From Ascochyta rabiei (lineage: Eukaryota > Ascomycota > Dothideomycetes > Pleosporales > Didymellaceae), in NCBI RefSeq assembly GCF_004011695.2, contig NC_082418.1:868001-932000 (forward strand): a stretch of DNA of 64,000 nt, given 5' to 3'. Below the pieces are notes generated by a model. It was not told where the DNA came from. It did no database searches and saw only the letters and a program-made list of their open reading frames with translations. A program made the position numbers and the translations under genes. This document shows, piece after piece, positions 1-11,770 of this stretch (positions within the stretch are counted from its first letter, which is position 1; each line of letters begins with the position of its first letter).

Positions 1-2004
1 CATGTTTGACGTCTGGAACCAGTAAGGATCCAACCCTCGTCTCCCTTCTTCGACGACTTCGTGACGCTCTGCGGAGCCTCCGCTGACAGCGAGAATATCG
101 ATCCATCTTGCGAGAACATCCTCGTATGGTAAACATCTGTTAGCAAATCTCGTGGCCACATAGCGTGTGCTTCTTGTAAAATGAGCAGAAGCTGGTGTGT
201 TGACTTGTCCGGCAGTAGCATATCGTAGCAGAATCTGTCGAAACCTTGGCATAACTGATTTGTCGAAGGGCTTAGAGAATGCGCCAAGTACAGAAGACAA
301 TGCCTCCTCTATGCTAACAGCGACATCTTTGCCAGCCGAGTCCTCTCGAAGAGATCGAAACAGCCACTCGAGCATGTCTAGTGTAGGTTCGATGAGTATC
401 TTCTCGGGCGCAGCTTTCGCTAAAAGGCCAATTGTCTCGTAGCCATAACCGCGCAGTTCCATGTCCTGATCACGATCGGCGGCTGGCCAGCCTTGGTCCT
501 GGATGAAAGCACGCAGATTGCCCACAAGACCGACTGCAATTGCAGAGAGGTCAGATGCTCCGCCACGGCGAGCGACAAAATTGACGAGAGAGAAGATTGC
601 GGATCGAAATTTAGAGGCCTCCCTACCAGCGGTCTTGTTTGTTGGGTTTAACTCTGCTGATAGAAGACCGTCTTCGACAATCTTTGCTATATTGTGCGGA
701 TATGTTGTGCATTTGACCGACTTTGACAGTACATTCAGTATGCGTATCCGCAGTGGAGTCTTCACTGGCAATGTTCCGTCGGGGGAAGCGCTGGCAATAT
801 GTTAATGAAATGGATCAAAAGTCAAGAACAAGGCCTTTTCGTTCTGAAAACTGTGAAGTAATGTTGGACACATGATGACCGCTGTCCATAGTGTTCGCCT
901 GGTCAAGCCCAACAGTGTAAGACATGTGACACTACAGCACGTATTTAAGAAAACCAAGAGCACTTACGAGCCAAAGTAGAGTTCGAAGAGAGCTTCCACG
1001 GATTTGGAGTCTTCCAGATCTTGGGTCAGTGTGACGCGCTTCAGGATGTCTTCACCAACCTCTGAGATCCGCGAGTTGGTATCCGCTGACGCGAACAAGG
1101 CCGGAAGGAACTTCTCGTCGTCCTTGAACATGCCGCTCGCTAGGAGTCGTGTGACCAGAGCCTTGGACTCGGTCAGACTAAGCCCGGCATCGGAGCTAGG
1201 ATCCCAGGCGTCCGGTTTGCCTTGCTGAGTAAGGAATTTGTAGTCCTCAACGGATAGTCCGGGGCACCTTGTCGTGCTTGCGGCTTCAGGCGTACTTTGC
1301 CGTACCGAAGTGAGAAGCAAAAGTTTGCCGAACCACTTGGAAAGAAACGCAGCATCTTCGTCAGTGACGCCGAGAGTGGACCTCAGCTCGCTGTCTTCTT
1401 TGTTCCCTCTTGCTGGAAGCTTGAAGTGAACGAGGAGGCGCAGAATGAGGTGAAAAAGTTGAGAGGCATGCTGAGCAGACTTCTCGTAGTCGGTAGATAT
1501 CCCTTGGATCAGAATGGGTAGAAGCTCTAATCTATCGGATACTGGCAGCCGCGAGATGCCTTGTTGGATGTATAGAATGTCGAAGTGGCGTATTAAGGCT
1601 ACATCTGCGTTTTCTTTGTATTGTTTCAGGAGAGCAGCCACTGGAAGTTTGAGGTCCCTGGGAAGCGGTCAGCTCTCTATGCGGCCGTTTCTGGTGTTCA
1701 AGGCGTACTGTGATTTGATACGAGTGTTGATGTGCTGGCAAATGGAGATGACCTAGAAGATGGACCGCAATCAGCGATGTTCACCGAGCAAACAATCGAA
1801 CCTACGGCCAAACGACAAAGTGGGTAAAGACCTTACCTTGTTTCTTACAGCCACATAGTCAGAGCCCAGCTTGAGTAGTAGAGGGGCGAGGTACACTTTC
1901 AGCAGATCTTCAAGCTTCTTTTCTGAATCCGCCAACGCAATGCGCATCTCGACCTTGCCCACCAGAGCAAGCTCTTTGGCTTCTGTAGACTGTGCTGCAG
2001 CCAT
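1..2004 (-). CDS. ECM29: Proteasome adaptor/scaffold ECM29, N-terminal part (runs off the left edge)
   Basis: Seen: exons 2004-1837, 1752-1709, 1657-968 and 790-1 join in frame and give about 564 codons, the 3' end lying outside the window. The start is the ATG at 2004 (MAAAQSTEAKELALVGK). Residues soon after it read RNKVISICQHINTRIK and then LPVAALLKQYKENADV and RHFDILYIQQGISRLP, which I recognise as the conserved N-terminal block of Ecm29. Known of the family: Ecm29 is a very large HEAT-repeat protein (about 1,800 residues) that binds the 26S proteasome, tethers core to regulatory particle and acts in proteasome quality control. The 51 bp intron 1658-1708 is needed to avoid an in-frame TGA and restores the family sequence exactly. 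The gene is divergent from the UBX-domain gene, giving a head-to-head pair of ubiquitin-proteasome genes. Family assignment is secure; internal splice sites were placed by eye. Confidence 0.9.
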
Positions 2005-2849
2005 GATGAGGTGTGAGGTAGGAAGCACGCCCAAGGAGGGTTGGATTGTAGAGATGTGGCGATGTATCAAAGCATGCACGGCAAGTGGAAGGCGGATAAC
2101 GCGACCTGTCAGCTGTTGAGAACGACGAGCGGCCGGGGTGATGTTGCGGCTCTGCGTTTGAATAAGACGCCTCAAGCTTGTTCGTCCGGTGCTTGCCACA
2201 TGTCGTGCCGCCGTGTCTAGAGTGAATGGCTAGGGTGGCACGGACGCGCCTCTTGAAGTGCGTCACGGCGCTGCCTGCAGCAACAATTAGTCGCGTCCTT
2301 CGACTTGCTTCTGTCGACGTCGAAGGTTCTGTTTGCTGCACCCTGTTTGCCCACAGTCACAGGCTTTTTCGCCGCTCAGCGCTTGTTCCAGGCTTCACTT
2401 TTCACAAAATCGCATTATATCCAACCAAAGCAGGCATACCGAGCTTGCGCAGATCTATCGGAAGCCACCATCGTTTTGTGCCACCACCACCACCACACAC
2501 TGTGCAGTCGTTTCGCAGTGTTCCCACCTTTCACGCTGCACGGCTCTGTAGCGACCAACACTTGTGGCCCCTGGATTTGAAAGTATACCAACAGCCACTC
2601 GCCAGACACGAAGAGAAGAGCGAACTACCCCACCGCCCCCCACCCCAGCTCCAACTCGCCACCCAGGACCGGTACTCGCTACCGCACTCCTACTGCAAAG
2701 CGCACAATCTGGGAGGTACGGCGAACTAGCAACATCCCGATTCGAGCTGAAACCTGCGCGGTGAAGAGCTACCTCACCCGTGCAGTGCTTATCTCAGTAC
2801 TCACTGCGAATTCACTGCCACAGGCCCAGCACGCAAGCAACTGCCCACC
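2005..2849. promoter_or_regulatory. Shared divergent promoter/5' UTR region of ECM29 and the UBX gene
   Basis: No supported gene. Overlapping short open frames on both strands have no recognisable product and look like chance. The stretch carries a short CCA/CAC run near 2480-2500 and C-rich tracts near 2630. I looked for the Rpn4/PACE site GGTGGCAAA and found only imperfect matches, for example GGTGGCACG near 2233. Confidence 0.5.
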
Positions 2850-4510
2850 ATGGACGAAGAGAACGTACTCAACTTTGTCAGCATCACCTCGTGTGACCCT
2901 GACAAGGCGGCCCAGTACCTGCGCCTCACAGACAACAACCTGGAGCAGGCCATACAGCTCTTCTTCGACAGCCCAAACCTCGACTTCGGGCCTGCGACCA
3001 CAGCAGCCACGTCCACTGCTCCTGCAGCTGCCTCATCAGCGCAAAACCCTACCACCATCGATTCGGACGACGAAATGTCCGACTTCAACCCCGGCGCGCA
3101 CACAGATACCCCACCCGTACGGTCACAGCAGAACTTCGAGAGTGACGAGGAATTGGCACGGCGGCTGCAGGAAGAAGACTATGGCGCTCGTGGCGCAGGA
3201 GGCGACCCGGACGAAGTCCGCGCTCCCATGCAACGAACGACAGAGACATTGGTAGGACCTGGGTCAGATTGGGGGCCTGCAGACGCAGATGACGACATCG
3301 ACGCCATGGTGCAGGAGCAACTGGCGCGTCGGCAGCGAGGTAAGCATCCACAAACCCAACCTTGACAGGCTCGAGAGCTAACGTTATGCCTCCAGGGCGA
3401 GCCGGCATCTTCAACCAACGAACCGCGCAGAGCTCCGTATGGGATAACTCCGCCGACGCAGAGGCCAGGCGACGAGAGCTGGCGACGTCAACGGGCGGCG
3501 CGTCGGAGCAGAGCGCGAAGATGAACATGCTCGCAGAGCTGTTTCGACCTCCATTCGAGCTGATGTACCAAGGGTCGTGGGAGAAGGCGCGAGACATGGG
3601 CAAGGACGAGGAAAAGTGGCTCATCGTCAACATCCAAGACCCGGCCATTTTTGACTGCCAGCTTCTCAACCGTGATATCTGGAAAAACGACGACATCAAA
3701 GCGACTGTACGAGAGAACTTCCTCTTTATGCAATATGCGAAAGACGACCCCCGCGGCCAGCAGTACGTCAACTACTACTTCCACGCCCGCGATAGCTCGG
3801 ATGCATACCCACACATCGCCATTGTCGACCCCCGAACAGGAGAGCAAGTCAAGGTCTGGTCTGGCCCGCCTATCCCCGCTCCCGTCGAGTTCCACGCCCA
3901 ACTTCACGAATTCCTCGACCGCTACAGCCTCAACGTCAACGCCAAGAATCCTGTAGCCAAGCGCAAAGCGGAGAATAAGAAAGTGGATGTCAACCGCATG
4001 ACTGAAGAGGAGCAGCTGGAATGGGCGTTGCAGAACAGCATGGACAACGGCGGCAGCGGCAACGAAGGGCCTAAAGACAACGATCCGGACGCGCTCACAA
4101 AAGACGAAGGCAAGGGCAAAGCGCGCGCCACATCACCTGTCCCAGAGGTGGCAACACCAGGCGCAGTTGCAACACCAGCAACAGAAGAGCCTGCAGCCGC
4201 TGCGAACCCGCTGTTCGCCTCCATCTCCTCCCACGTACCCCACACCGAACCCACGGTCACAGACCCAAAGATCACAACGCGCATCCAATTCCGCGGGCCG
4301 TCCGGTCGACCCATTGTGCGGCGCTTTAACCTGTCGGATCCTGTACGACGCGTGTACGAGTGGATCAAGAGCGACGCGCCGTGGGAAGGCAAGCAAGGCT
4401 CCGAGTTCGATCTGGTGTTCATGGGCAAGAACTTCATCGAGCATCTCGAGGAGACGATCGAGGCCGCAGGACTGAAGGGCGCAAGTCTGATGGTCGAGTT
4501 CGCCGAGTAG
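2850..4510 (+). CDS. UBA-like/UAS/UBX-domain Cdc48 adaptor (Ubx5/UBXN7-like)
   Basis: Seen: exons 2850-3339 and 3396-4510, 534 residues; the 56 bp intron joins RQRG to RAGIF. Residues 1-45 form a UBA-like helical bundle (DPDKAAQYLRLTDNNLEQAI). A thioredoxin-like UAS domain lies at about 225-345 (WLIVNIQDPAIFDCQLLNRD). The C-terminal 80 residues are a UBX domain (TTRIQFRGPSGRPIVRRF to the end). Between them is a charged Pro/Ala-rich linker with a UIM-like stretch (TEEEQLEWALQNSM). Known of the family: UBA-UAS-UBX proteins bind ubiquitylated substrates and bring them to Cdc48/p97 for extraction and proteasomal degradation. The gene is divergent from ECM29, so two parts of the same pathway are neighbours. 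The domain order fits Ubx5/UBXD7 better than the ER-membrane Ubx2, since no membrane segment is seen. Confidence 0.9.
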
Positions 4511-4934
4511 ACAAGACGCAGGGAAGAGAAGAGAAGAGAAGCCCAGCGTGGTACGGTGGATGACAGATCGTCGGATTGATAGCATCGCTACGGCGTTTTC
4601 GGGTATGCTCACGGCGAGGAGAAGACAAAGCGTGTTAATTAGCTAGACCTAGACGTGTCCAGCTACTGATGGGCTGATACCCAATGTCTCTCGTGCTCAA
4701 ATGGGGTGCATAGTAGGTGTAGATGGCACGAGACACAACGTCCCCCTTTATCTCTCAGCATACATGGCAAACCAATAATCATACTATATTCTCCAGCCCC
4801 CTCCCTCCTTCCTTCCTTCCTTCTCACTCCCCCGCTCCGCTCGTCTTGCCCGCTTGCCTGCCATCCCCACGCGCCTCCCAGATCCCACTTCCCGCTCCTT
4901 GCACTCCGTCAAGCCTCCTTTGAGACGGCCTGAA

Positions 4935-4970
4935 TAGACTGCCTAGACTGCCTAGACTGCCTAGACTGCC
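4935..4970. repeat. 9-bp tandem repeat, TAGACTGCC x4
   Basis: Four perfect copies of TAGACTGCC in a row in the convergent intergenic region. Confidence 0.95.
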
Positions 4971-5156
4971 GTGCCCGGCCCTGGCCGTACACGGACTTGT
5001 TCATGTGCAAGTACAATGTCAGCACGAAAGGAGGGCCGAAAGCGCCGCTGCACGACGCGAAACGGTGGGGTTTGATTTGCTGCTGAGTGCGCTGCTGGAT
5101 GCAAGGTACTGTTGGTCGGCTTGGAGCTTGGTGAGGGACGGATGGACGCATGTATC

Positions 5157-5288
5157 GGTTGGTTGGTTGGTTGGTCAGTCAGTCAGTCAGTCAGTCAGTC
5201 AGTCAGTCAGTCAGTCACTCAGTCACTCATTCACTCATTCACTCAGTCATTCAGTCATTCAGTCATTCACTCATTCACCCATTCACTA
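5157..5288. repeat. Compound tetranucleotide microsatellite (GGTT)n (GTCA)n (CATT/CACT)n
   Basis: A GGTT run leads into about ten GTCA units and then into interleaved CATTCACT/CAGTCATT units over roughly 130 bp. It is non-coding and probably length-variable between strains. Confidence 0.95.
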
Positions 5289-5467
5289 CCATACACAACT
5301 AGTCAAGGAAGCGACACGGTCATACGCAGCTCAAGACCTTGGTTGCATTCATTCCATGCCGATAGATTCGTTGATTCAACGACACTAGCCAAAAGCTTGC
5401 GACGAGCCGTAGCCAGCGCCGATAGAATTACTTGTTTGCCGCCTGCGCGAGCGATGCGTACGTACGT

Positions 5468-5500
5468 TGTCCGTCGTCCGTCGTCCGTCGTCCATCGCCT
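5468..5500. repeat. Short CGTCGTC-type repeat
   Basis: GTCCGTCGTCCGTCGTCC-like repetition, about 33 bp, in the SET1 3' flank. Confidence 0.8.
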
Positions 5501-5954
5501 GTCCCATACGAACCAGCCATCCGACCAGCCGCTCAACTGACCGACCGACCGACAGTAAGCCACGACCAGAGAAGCAGAAGAAAAATAAAAAAAAGTACAA
5601 TGTTGGGAATCTCAACACTAGGCGTGATGCAAGAAACAGACCGCCGCCTCGACATGACCGTGGTGCCAAAAGGTGACGAAGACGCCTATCCATCTTTTGT
5701 TCGAATAATACATGGTGGGAGGGTAGGTAGGTAGGTATGTAGGCTATGGGTGAAAAATAAAAGTATAACGCCGATGAATGCAGTCTTGTTCCGGAAAAGA
5801 ACCGCAGCCAGACTCTTGGCCTGGGGACCCAAACACCCTTCCGTCCTGATCCTGTTCCTGCTAGTGTTGAAGAAGCGCTGAAGTACGCAATGACGTTTCG
5901 ATATGGCCTAGTTGAAAGCAAATGCAAATCCAAGTGTTGAAAGATGATGTGCGG

Positions 5955-8900
5955 TCAGTTGAGGAAGCCTTTGCAACCAATGGAGCCGCAGAGACAGGGG
6001 ATACGGTCCGTGGCATCCATCTCGCGTTCGAATTTGTAGTCGTAGGTGAGTTCCTCGTCTGCAACATGGTCAGTATGAAAGTGTGGTGTGCCTCAGAAGC
6101 ATGCAGCTCACCTTGGCTGATGTCTCGCAAAGCATAGATGACAATGCGCTTCGAGTTGTCGACTCGAATGATCTTCGCTGTACAGTTTGGCGTACAGCTG
6201 TGGTTGATGAAACGCGCAATGCCACCCATCTTTGTGGCATCAATGACGGTATCCTCGTCGATACGGAAGAGGTAACTGGATCCAACCCCTTGCATGTCGT
6301 ACTTGGCTTCGCGCAAATCTGCGACTCGCTGTCGCACTCTATCACCAACGTACTCGATAATCATGTCGTTGGCAGCAATGTTCTCCTCCGCGTACAATCC
6401 CCAATTGTGAATGGCAGATCGATCGAACTTGACGAGCTTCTTGCGCTTCTTCAGCTGGTTGAAGCGTAGAGCATCACCCTCAGCACCAGAAACCTTGGAA
6501 ATATTGATATCGTTGACCATACGACGGTTGTTCGCACGGTTTGCGCGAGAGTTGGCGGTGGATGTCTTCTGGGAGCCGGTCTGGAACTTGAAGCCTTCCA
6601 CGGAGATGACGGACTTGTCTTCCTGCTTCGCGCGACGTTGACGCTCTTCGCGCTCCCTGACGACGCGGATACGATGCGGCAGGTATTTCGACTTCTCGGA
6701 CTCGCGGATCTTCTTAACACCCTCGGTCCTCGCTGACCCGGTCGGGTTGGGTACGTAGTAGCCTTCGATCTTGGTTTCCTTGCGAGACACACCTGCCTCG
6801 CCAGAATTGTTGAGGTGCTTGATCGACTTCTGTTTCCAGGCCCATGACTGCGCATCCTGAACCTCGGCGGGAGAGACTGACTGCATGGCCGTGTGGAGGT
6901 ACTTGAGATCCTCCTCGTCCTTGAGCAAATGCTGCCAGCCGTCGATATCCATCACCACGCTGAAATCATCCTCGACTGTTTTCCGCGGCTCGACCGATGA
7001 CACGCCACAGTAGACAGAGCCGCGATCGTCCTCTTCTGGTGTCTCAGTAACAGGTACTTCAGTCACTATGTCGGGCTTGACTTCCGCAAGCTCCTCTTCA
7101 ACGGCTTCTGCGACTTCTGTGACCTCCTCTGTAATCTCCGCCTTCGCAGCCTTGATCTCTTCTTCAAGCTGTTTCTTCGTCTTCTTCTTGGGTTTGGCAA
7201 CACCCTTCTTCGCCGGGGCAGGTACTTCCTTCTCAGTGGTTTCGATGGGTTTGGCGGCTTCGTCGTCTTGAGTGATGGTGACTGTAGGCTCAAGTTTGTC
7301 TTCTGGTGGTGTTTCCACCCCAAAGATTGCGTCCGCCTCTTGTTCGATCTTTCGCAATCGCCGGAAACCTTTGAGTGCTTTGTCTGCTTTCTTCCAAATG
7401 GGCGAAGAACGCGGAAGAATCGCAAGCACTTGTTCCAACTCTTTCTCTGCCATGTTCTCTGGGTCTTTGTGAATGCAGTGAGCAAGCAAGCTCCTGGCGT
7501 GGGTATCGTCCATCTCTTCATCACTGTCCTCGCCCCACCCGGTCTCGATACGCCGCCGCTTTGCGCGGTGGGCTCTTGAGGACTCTTCCTCATCTTCAAC
7601 GTCGGTGGAGTGGGCACGGCTGATAGGTCGGCTTTCCTGCTCTTCGGTGCCGCGTGTAAGAGTACTACGGCCCTCGTCATCCGACTCGTCTTGGGGTTCG
7701 AACATCTCCAGCATCTGTCGATGAAGACCACGCGCGATCTTTGGCTTCGGCGCAGACGCTTTCCTTCGCTCGTCTGCAAAGGCATTGACAACTCGAAGAG
7801 GCTTCTTTCCTCGCCTGTTGTGATCGAGAGGCCCAAGCGCGTTGCGACCACGTCGTCCACCGAAGCCCCCGTTGCGTCCTTTGGGCGTTGCTGCAGCAAA
7901 TGGATCCAGCGTAGGGGTTAGCATGGAGGGTAGGCTCCTACTGTTCTCTTTCGTCTGCGGATCCTGGATGTTCAGCTTCCGTCGCTTTGCCGCCTGGCGT
8001 TCTGACGACATGATGTCTAGCAAAGCAGGACCGGCGATGCGCGTCTTGATATCTCCAAGCAGCTTCTCCGACAGCTCATGCTTGAGCTGGTCGAGAGCTG
8101 CTAGAACGGGATCCAGGGAGTCAGCCCTTTGCTTCTTCTCCAGCTCCAGATCCGCGGCTTCCTCCTCTGCAATACGATCTTCAACAGCCTTTCGCTTCTT
8201 GTCCGCCATGACCCGCTCGGGGCTCGGGCTTCGCTCGTATTGTGGGTCGCCGTACTGATTGCATTCCATGTTCATCACGTAGGTGAACAGTGCTTGCATG
8301 TGGCATTCGCGAAAACAGCGTACCGTTTCGTCCTCGCCTCGCTTCGACTCTTCAAAGGTGACATAGTAGCCCGTCTGATCGCAACGGACTGCGCTCCATT
8401 TGAAGTTCTTCAGGCGCCTCTTCAGATGATCGATGGTGGTGCTCAGCACAGGAACGTATTGGTGGGCGATGAACAGGTACGGCGTTCGCTTCATCGTGGG
8501 CTTGATCGGCTCTCGTTCGATGAGGTAGGAAAGTGCTGCCTTGCGCGACAGGGGCTCTCGAGGTATCGGTATTGGTGGGCGCGTGCCCTTTCCCGAAGGC
8601 CCCTTTGGCACGTTTGCTGGCAGATCGAAGCCGGCAGGCGCAGAAGGGGCGGAGCCCTTGGCCGTTTGGGCAGCAAGCTTCGCCCTCAGCTTCTCCTGCT
8701 CCCTGCGAGTCTGCTGGACCGCCATACCCACGAGCTTCGCGCATCTTCTGCCTTCACGATCTGTGTGGACTCTGACTGGGTGTGTCCCTGTGCCAATGCG
8801 CTGCCCTGTGCCCTCGCGCTCTGCGCGTTTCGCCGATGTCGAGGCTTTGACCGCTGGCGTGTTGCGCATAGGCGCAGTGTCGCGGAACTTGATGAGACAT

Positions 8901-9617
8901 ATTCCCAGAGGACTGCCATTGTCGGGGTGGACCTGGTTTTGCAGCTTCTCGATTTCACCGTAGATGGAGAAGAAGCCGCGCAGTTGCGCGTCCGCGGTCA
9001 GTGGATCGAAACCAGTCACGACCACCTGGGTGGCGGGGCCAGGGCCGCAAGATATGCGCGCATCGAAAGCGTAGGGTTTGGCGACATAAGGCGCCAGCCG
9101 CAGTTTCGTCTTGGGTGCCGCTGGACCGACGGTCTTGATGGCGTAGGCACCCGTGCTGTAGCCAGCAATGGCCAGACGGGGATCGGGAGGGGGAGACGGG
9201 TCGCCCTGTAACACAAGTGAGTTAGCCTTGATGTCACAGGGCGACCAGCTCTGGTCATATCAAGTGTAACCTTCATACCTTGTCCAGTATTTGTTTGTAT
9301 GTCGGCGGCCGCGACTGGCGAGCCTTTTTATCCAACTTGGAATCGAGAAGCGGGTCGTAGGTGATGCGTTGGCCGAGGACGCCATCTGGGGGGAATATGG
9401 ATATCCGCGTCTCGGGCGGCGTGTTTACGGGTGTGATGGTGTCGGTGCCATTGGGTGGCGCGCTCGACGGCGGTGCACGCGAGGCAGCAGACTTTGGCAT
9501 CGTGTCGTATGAGGGTCTCGTGGACCGTGGGCTGGGCTGCTTGCCCGGCGGAGACGAGTCTGCGTTGGTCAAGGGTGTGAGGGCTTGCAGTGTGAGGTGT
9601 TGGCCAGAGTGCGACAT
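5955..9617 (-). CDS. SET1: COMPASS histone H3-K4 methyltransferase SET1
   Basis: Seen: exons 9617-9279, 9205-6112 and 6058-5955, 1,178 residues from the ATG at 9617. The order is Pro-rich N-terminus; an RRM ([20 protein letters not shown]); a Set1-associated second RNA-binding region ([20 protein letters not shown]); a long acidic/Lys-rich linker; an N-SET region; a SET domain ([26 protein letters not shown]); and a post-SET cysteine motif [13 protein letters not shown] at the end. The last intron (53 bp) falls just before [10 protein letters not shown]. Known of the family: Set1 is the catalytic subunit of COMPASS and makes H3K4 mono-, di- and trimethylation at active promoters. The true start is uncertain: another ATG at 9717 opens a Pro-rich frame that joins this one only if the 12-base C run at 9637-9648 had a different length. 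Family call is very secure. Confidence 0.95.
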
Positions 9618-9636
9618 TGTGCTCTGCGCCGAGGAT

Positions 9637-9648
9637 GGGGGGGGGGGG
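9637..9648. repeat. Homopolymer G12 (C12 on the SET1 strand) at the SET1 5' end
   Basis: Twelve consecutive G on the + strand. It separates two open frames, both plausible as the SET1 N-terminus. Confidence 0.95.
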
Positions 9649-9717
9649 CTGTTGGACAGGCACAGGCGCAGGCGCAGGACCAGACAGGGATGCGGTGGGT
9701 GGTGGTGGTGAAGACAA

Positions 9718-11024
9718 GCAGGTCGAGAGCGTTCAGCAGGTGGTAGGGGCGCCGCTCATGGTTGACAAGCCAGGACAGGTCGTGTTGGAGGGGGGCCGGG
9801 CCTGCGTGGGGGCGTTTGGCTGCGCACGGCGAGGCGTGTGGGAGGCCGAGTGCCGTCGTCTCTGCACACGCTGTCTCTCGGTGCCGGTCTCGAGATGTGC
9901 GTCTCCCACTGCAACGGCGCACCGAGGTAGCTGGTGTCCGTGGGTTTAGCAGGCCGTTGCTCGCGCCATGCCCGTGTCTGGTGTCTGGAGTCTGGGGTCT
10001 GGGGTTGGGTGTTGGGTGTTGGGTGGTGGGTGGTGGGCGGTCGAAAACAACGTCAGACGCGTGCTGGACTCGGCGGCGCTGCAGGGTTGGGAAGGATGGG
10101 ATCCACAGCGACGCGGTGCGTGCGAGCGTGTCGGCAGCTCACCACTCGCGCGACGCAGCGGAGATGCAGCGGGAAGCAGAAAGACGAGGCGGGCGGGCAC
10201 GCAGCAGCAACGGCGGCGGTTTGCGCAGGCAGACGGCGGGCGGCGGGCGGCAGGCGGGCGCTGGCTTGAATGCGAGGTCGTCTGGAAGATTGGCTCCAGC
10301 GAAGACGGTCGCGCACGGGCAGCGCAGCGCAGCGCCTTCCCAGGAACCGCCCCTGGCCGACGCGGTCCTGCACCGACAACCAACCATCACCCGCGCATCC
10401 AACCCCTCCACACGTCGACGCACTCTGGAGCCGTCTTCTGCACGATGGACTCACTCTCGGCCGCCGTCCCCCGCGCCCGCATCGACTTCTCTCACCGTCT
10501 CACCGCGTGCTTCACCCACCGCGTCTGGCCCAGCGACGTCATCGCTCCCCGCACCGACAGCACACGGTCGAATGCACAGACGTCTTGCTCCACGACACTC
10601 GAAAACTATGGCCTTGGACCGGGGACAGAATCATGACTGACAGCACAGGGCACGCCGTAGCGCACGTGAGCGCTGGTGTCTGCTCTGACCCTGCACGCGA
10701 TCGTCGAGAGCGCGGGAACAACGGCCGGACGCAGCTGTTCACTCGCCCTCATGCTCGGGTGGGACGCCATATAGTGGGAAACCCGAGTGTCTGTTGTGCC
10801 TGTAGCCCTCAGCGTATGCACCAATGCCCTTGTTGTGGAAACCAGAACGAGGACATCGCAGTGACCCGTAGGATCGTCGATTCTATCTAGGATTGGGCAG
10901 CCGTGGCCTTTTTTCTTTCTTTCAGTCTGCAGAAGCCCCCTAGTTCTGGCTGGAGCCTACGTAGGGTCTGCACGCGTCCGTGTCTTGTTGGACTCCTGCA
11001 AACGCTCCCTCGTGCATCTGACGC
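9718..11024. other. Gene-free upstream region of SET1 and downstream region of RIB4
   Basis: No gene supported. G-rich, low-complexity strand asymmetry at about 9966-10036 (TGGGTGT/TGGTGGG strings) and GC-rich CGGCGGGCGG strings near 10200-10260 create long overlapping open frames in several phases, none with a recognisable product. It probably contains the SET1 promoter. Confidence 0.5.
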
Positions 11025-11769
11025 TCAATCAACGTACTTGCCCTCCACCCACCCCTTCCTCTTCACGCCCAACTCGACCGCCGCACTCCCCCAATCACTC
11101 CCGTGGTTGTGCCCCTCGTTCTTCCCCGCGCCCGCAATCCCCGCGCGATACAGGCCCTGCTCCTCGCTCAACAGTGTCAGCAAGCCAAAGATAACCGGCA
11201 CGTTGCCGTCGAGCTGCAGCCGCATCAGCCCGTGGCTCACAGCATCGGCAATGTACTCGAAATGCATCGTCTCGCCTTTGATCAGCACCCCAATGGCGAT
11301 GATGGCATCAAAGGGCGCCGTCGACGTGGCCGACGACGACGACGACGAGCCCGAGACGTTCAGCTTGGTCAGGTCCGACGCCGAGCCGAGCAGGTCGGCA
11401 GCTGCGCCCACGACGCCCGTGGAGCTCGACTGCACCTGCGAGGCCGAGTAGAGCTGCTTGACGGCGTAGGGCAGCTCGTACGAGCCCGGCACGCTCTGGA
11501 TCACCAGGTTCTCGTCCTTGACGCCCGCGTCGGCCAGCGCTTTCTTGGCCCCGTCGACGAGTGCCTCGATGAGCGTGGCGTTCCACCGCGCGTGGATGAT
11601 GCCGATGCGGAGGTTCGAGCCTGTACCGCGTCAGTCCGTGTCTGCCTACAGTCGCACGCTTGCCTCTGCGCCATGCCACCTCCATGGACAAGGACACAGC
11701 GTGGGGGAGGAGGGCGGGGTACACACCATCGTAGCTCTTGGGCTCGCCGGGACCTTTGAGGATAGCCAT
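11025..11769 (-). CDS. RIB4: 6,7-dimethyl-8-ribityllumazine synthase
   Basis: Seen: exons 11769-11727 and 11620-11025 with a 106 bp intron; 212 residues. The N-terminal exon reads MAILKGPGEPKSYDG and joins SNLRIGIIHARWNATLIEAL. Conserved blocks follow: VPGSYELPYAVKQL, then FDAIIAIGVLIKGETMHFEY and DAVSHGLMRLQLDGNVPVIF, with the catalytic-region His in TMHFEY. Known of the family: the enzyme condenses 5-amino-6-ribitylamino-uracil with 3,4-dihydroxy-2-butanone 4-phosphate, the penultimate step of riboflavin synthesis. A Ser/Ala-rich insertion of about 40 residues sits between the PGSYELP block and FDAII; I recall similar insertions in other ascomycete proteins. A 28-bp tandem repeat lies immediately upstream of the ATG. 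Confidence 0.95.
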
Positions 11770-11770
11770 G

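Larger units (their letters stand above)
4511..5954. other. Convergent 3' region between the UBX gene and SET1, rich in simple repeats
   Basis: No supported coding sequence. It holds the 3' UTRs of the two convergent genes and three repeat tracts listed separately. The open frames around 5000-5700 are repeat-driven (Ser/Gln- or Arg/Pro-rich strings) and were rejected. Confidence 0.6.

Noticed and set aside
2005..2849. Rpn4/PACE proteasome control element in the ECM29 promoter
   Set aside because: Only imperfect matches to GGTGGCAAA were seen; none good enough to report as a site.
5157..5288. CRISPR-like array
   Set aside because: A contiguous tetranucleotide microsatellite without spacers, in a eukaryote.
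8129..9211. 360-codon open frame on the + strand
   Set aside because: Antisense to SET1; Arg/Gly/Val-rich with no recognisable fold.
9762..10640. 292-codon and several overlapping frames upstream of SET1
   Set aside because: GC-rich low-complexity DNA with open frames in many phases; none protein-like.
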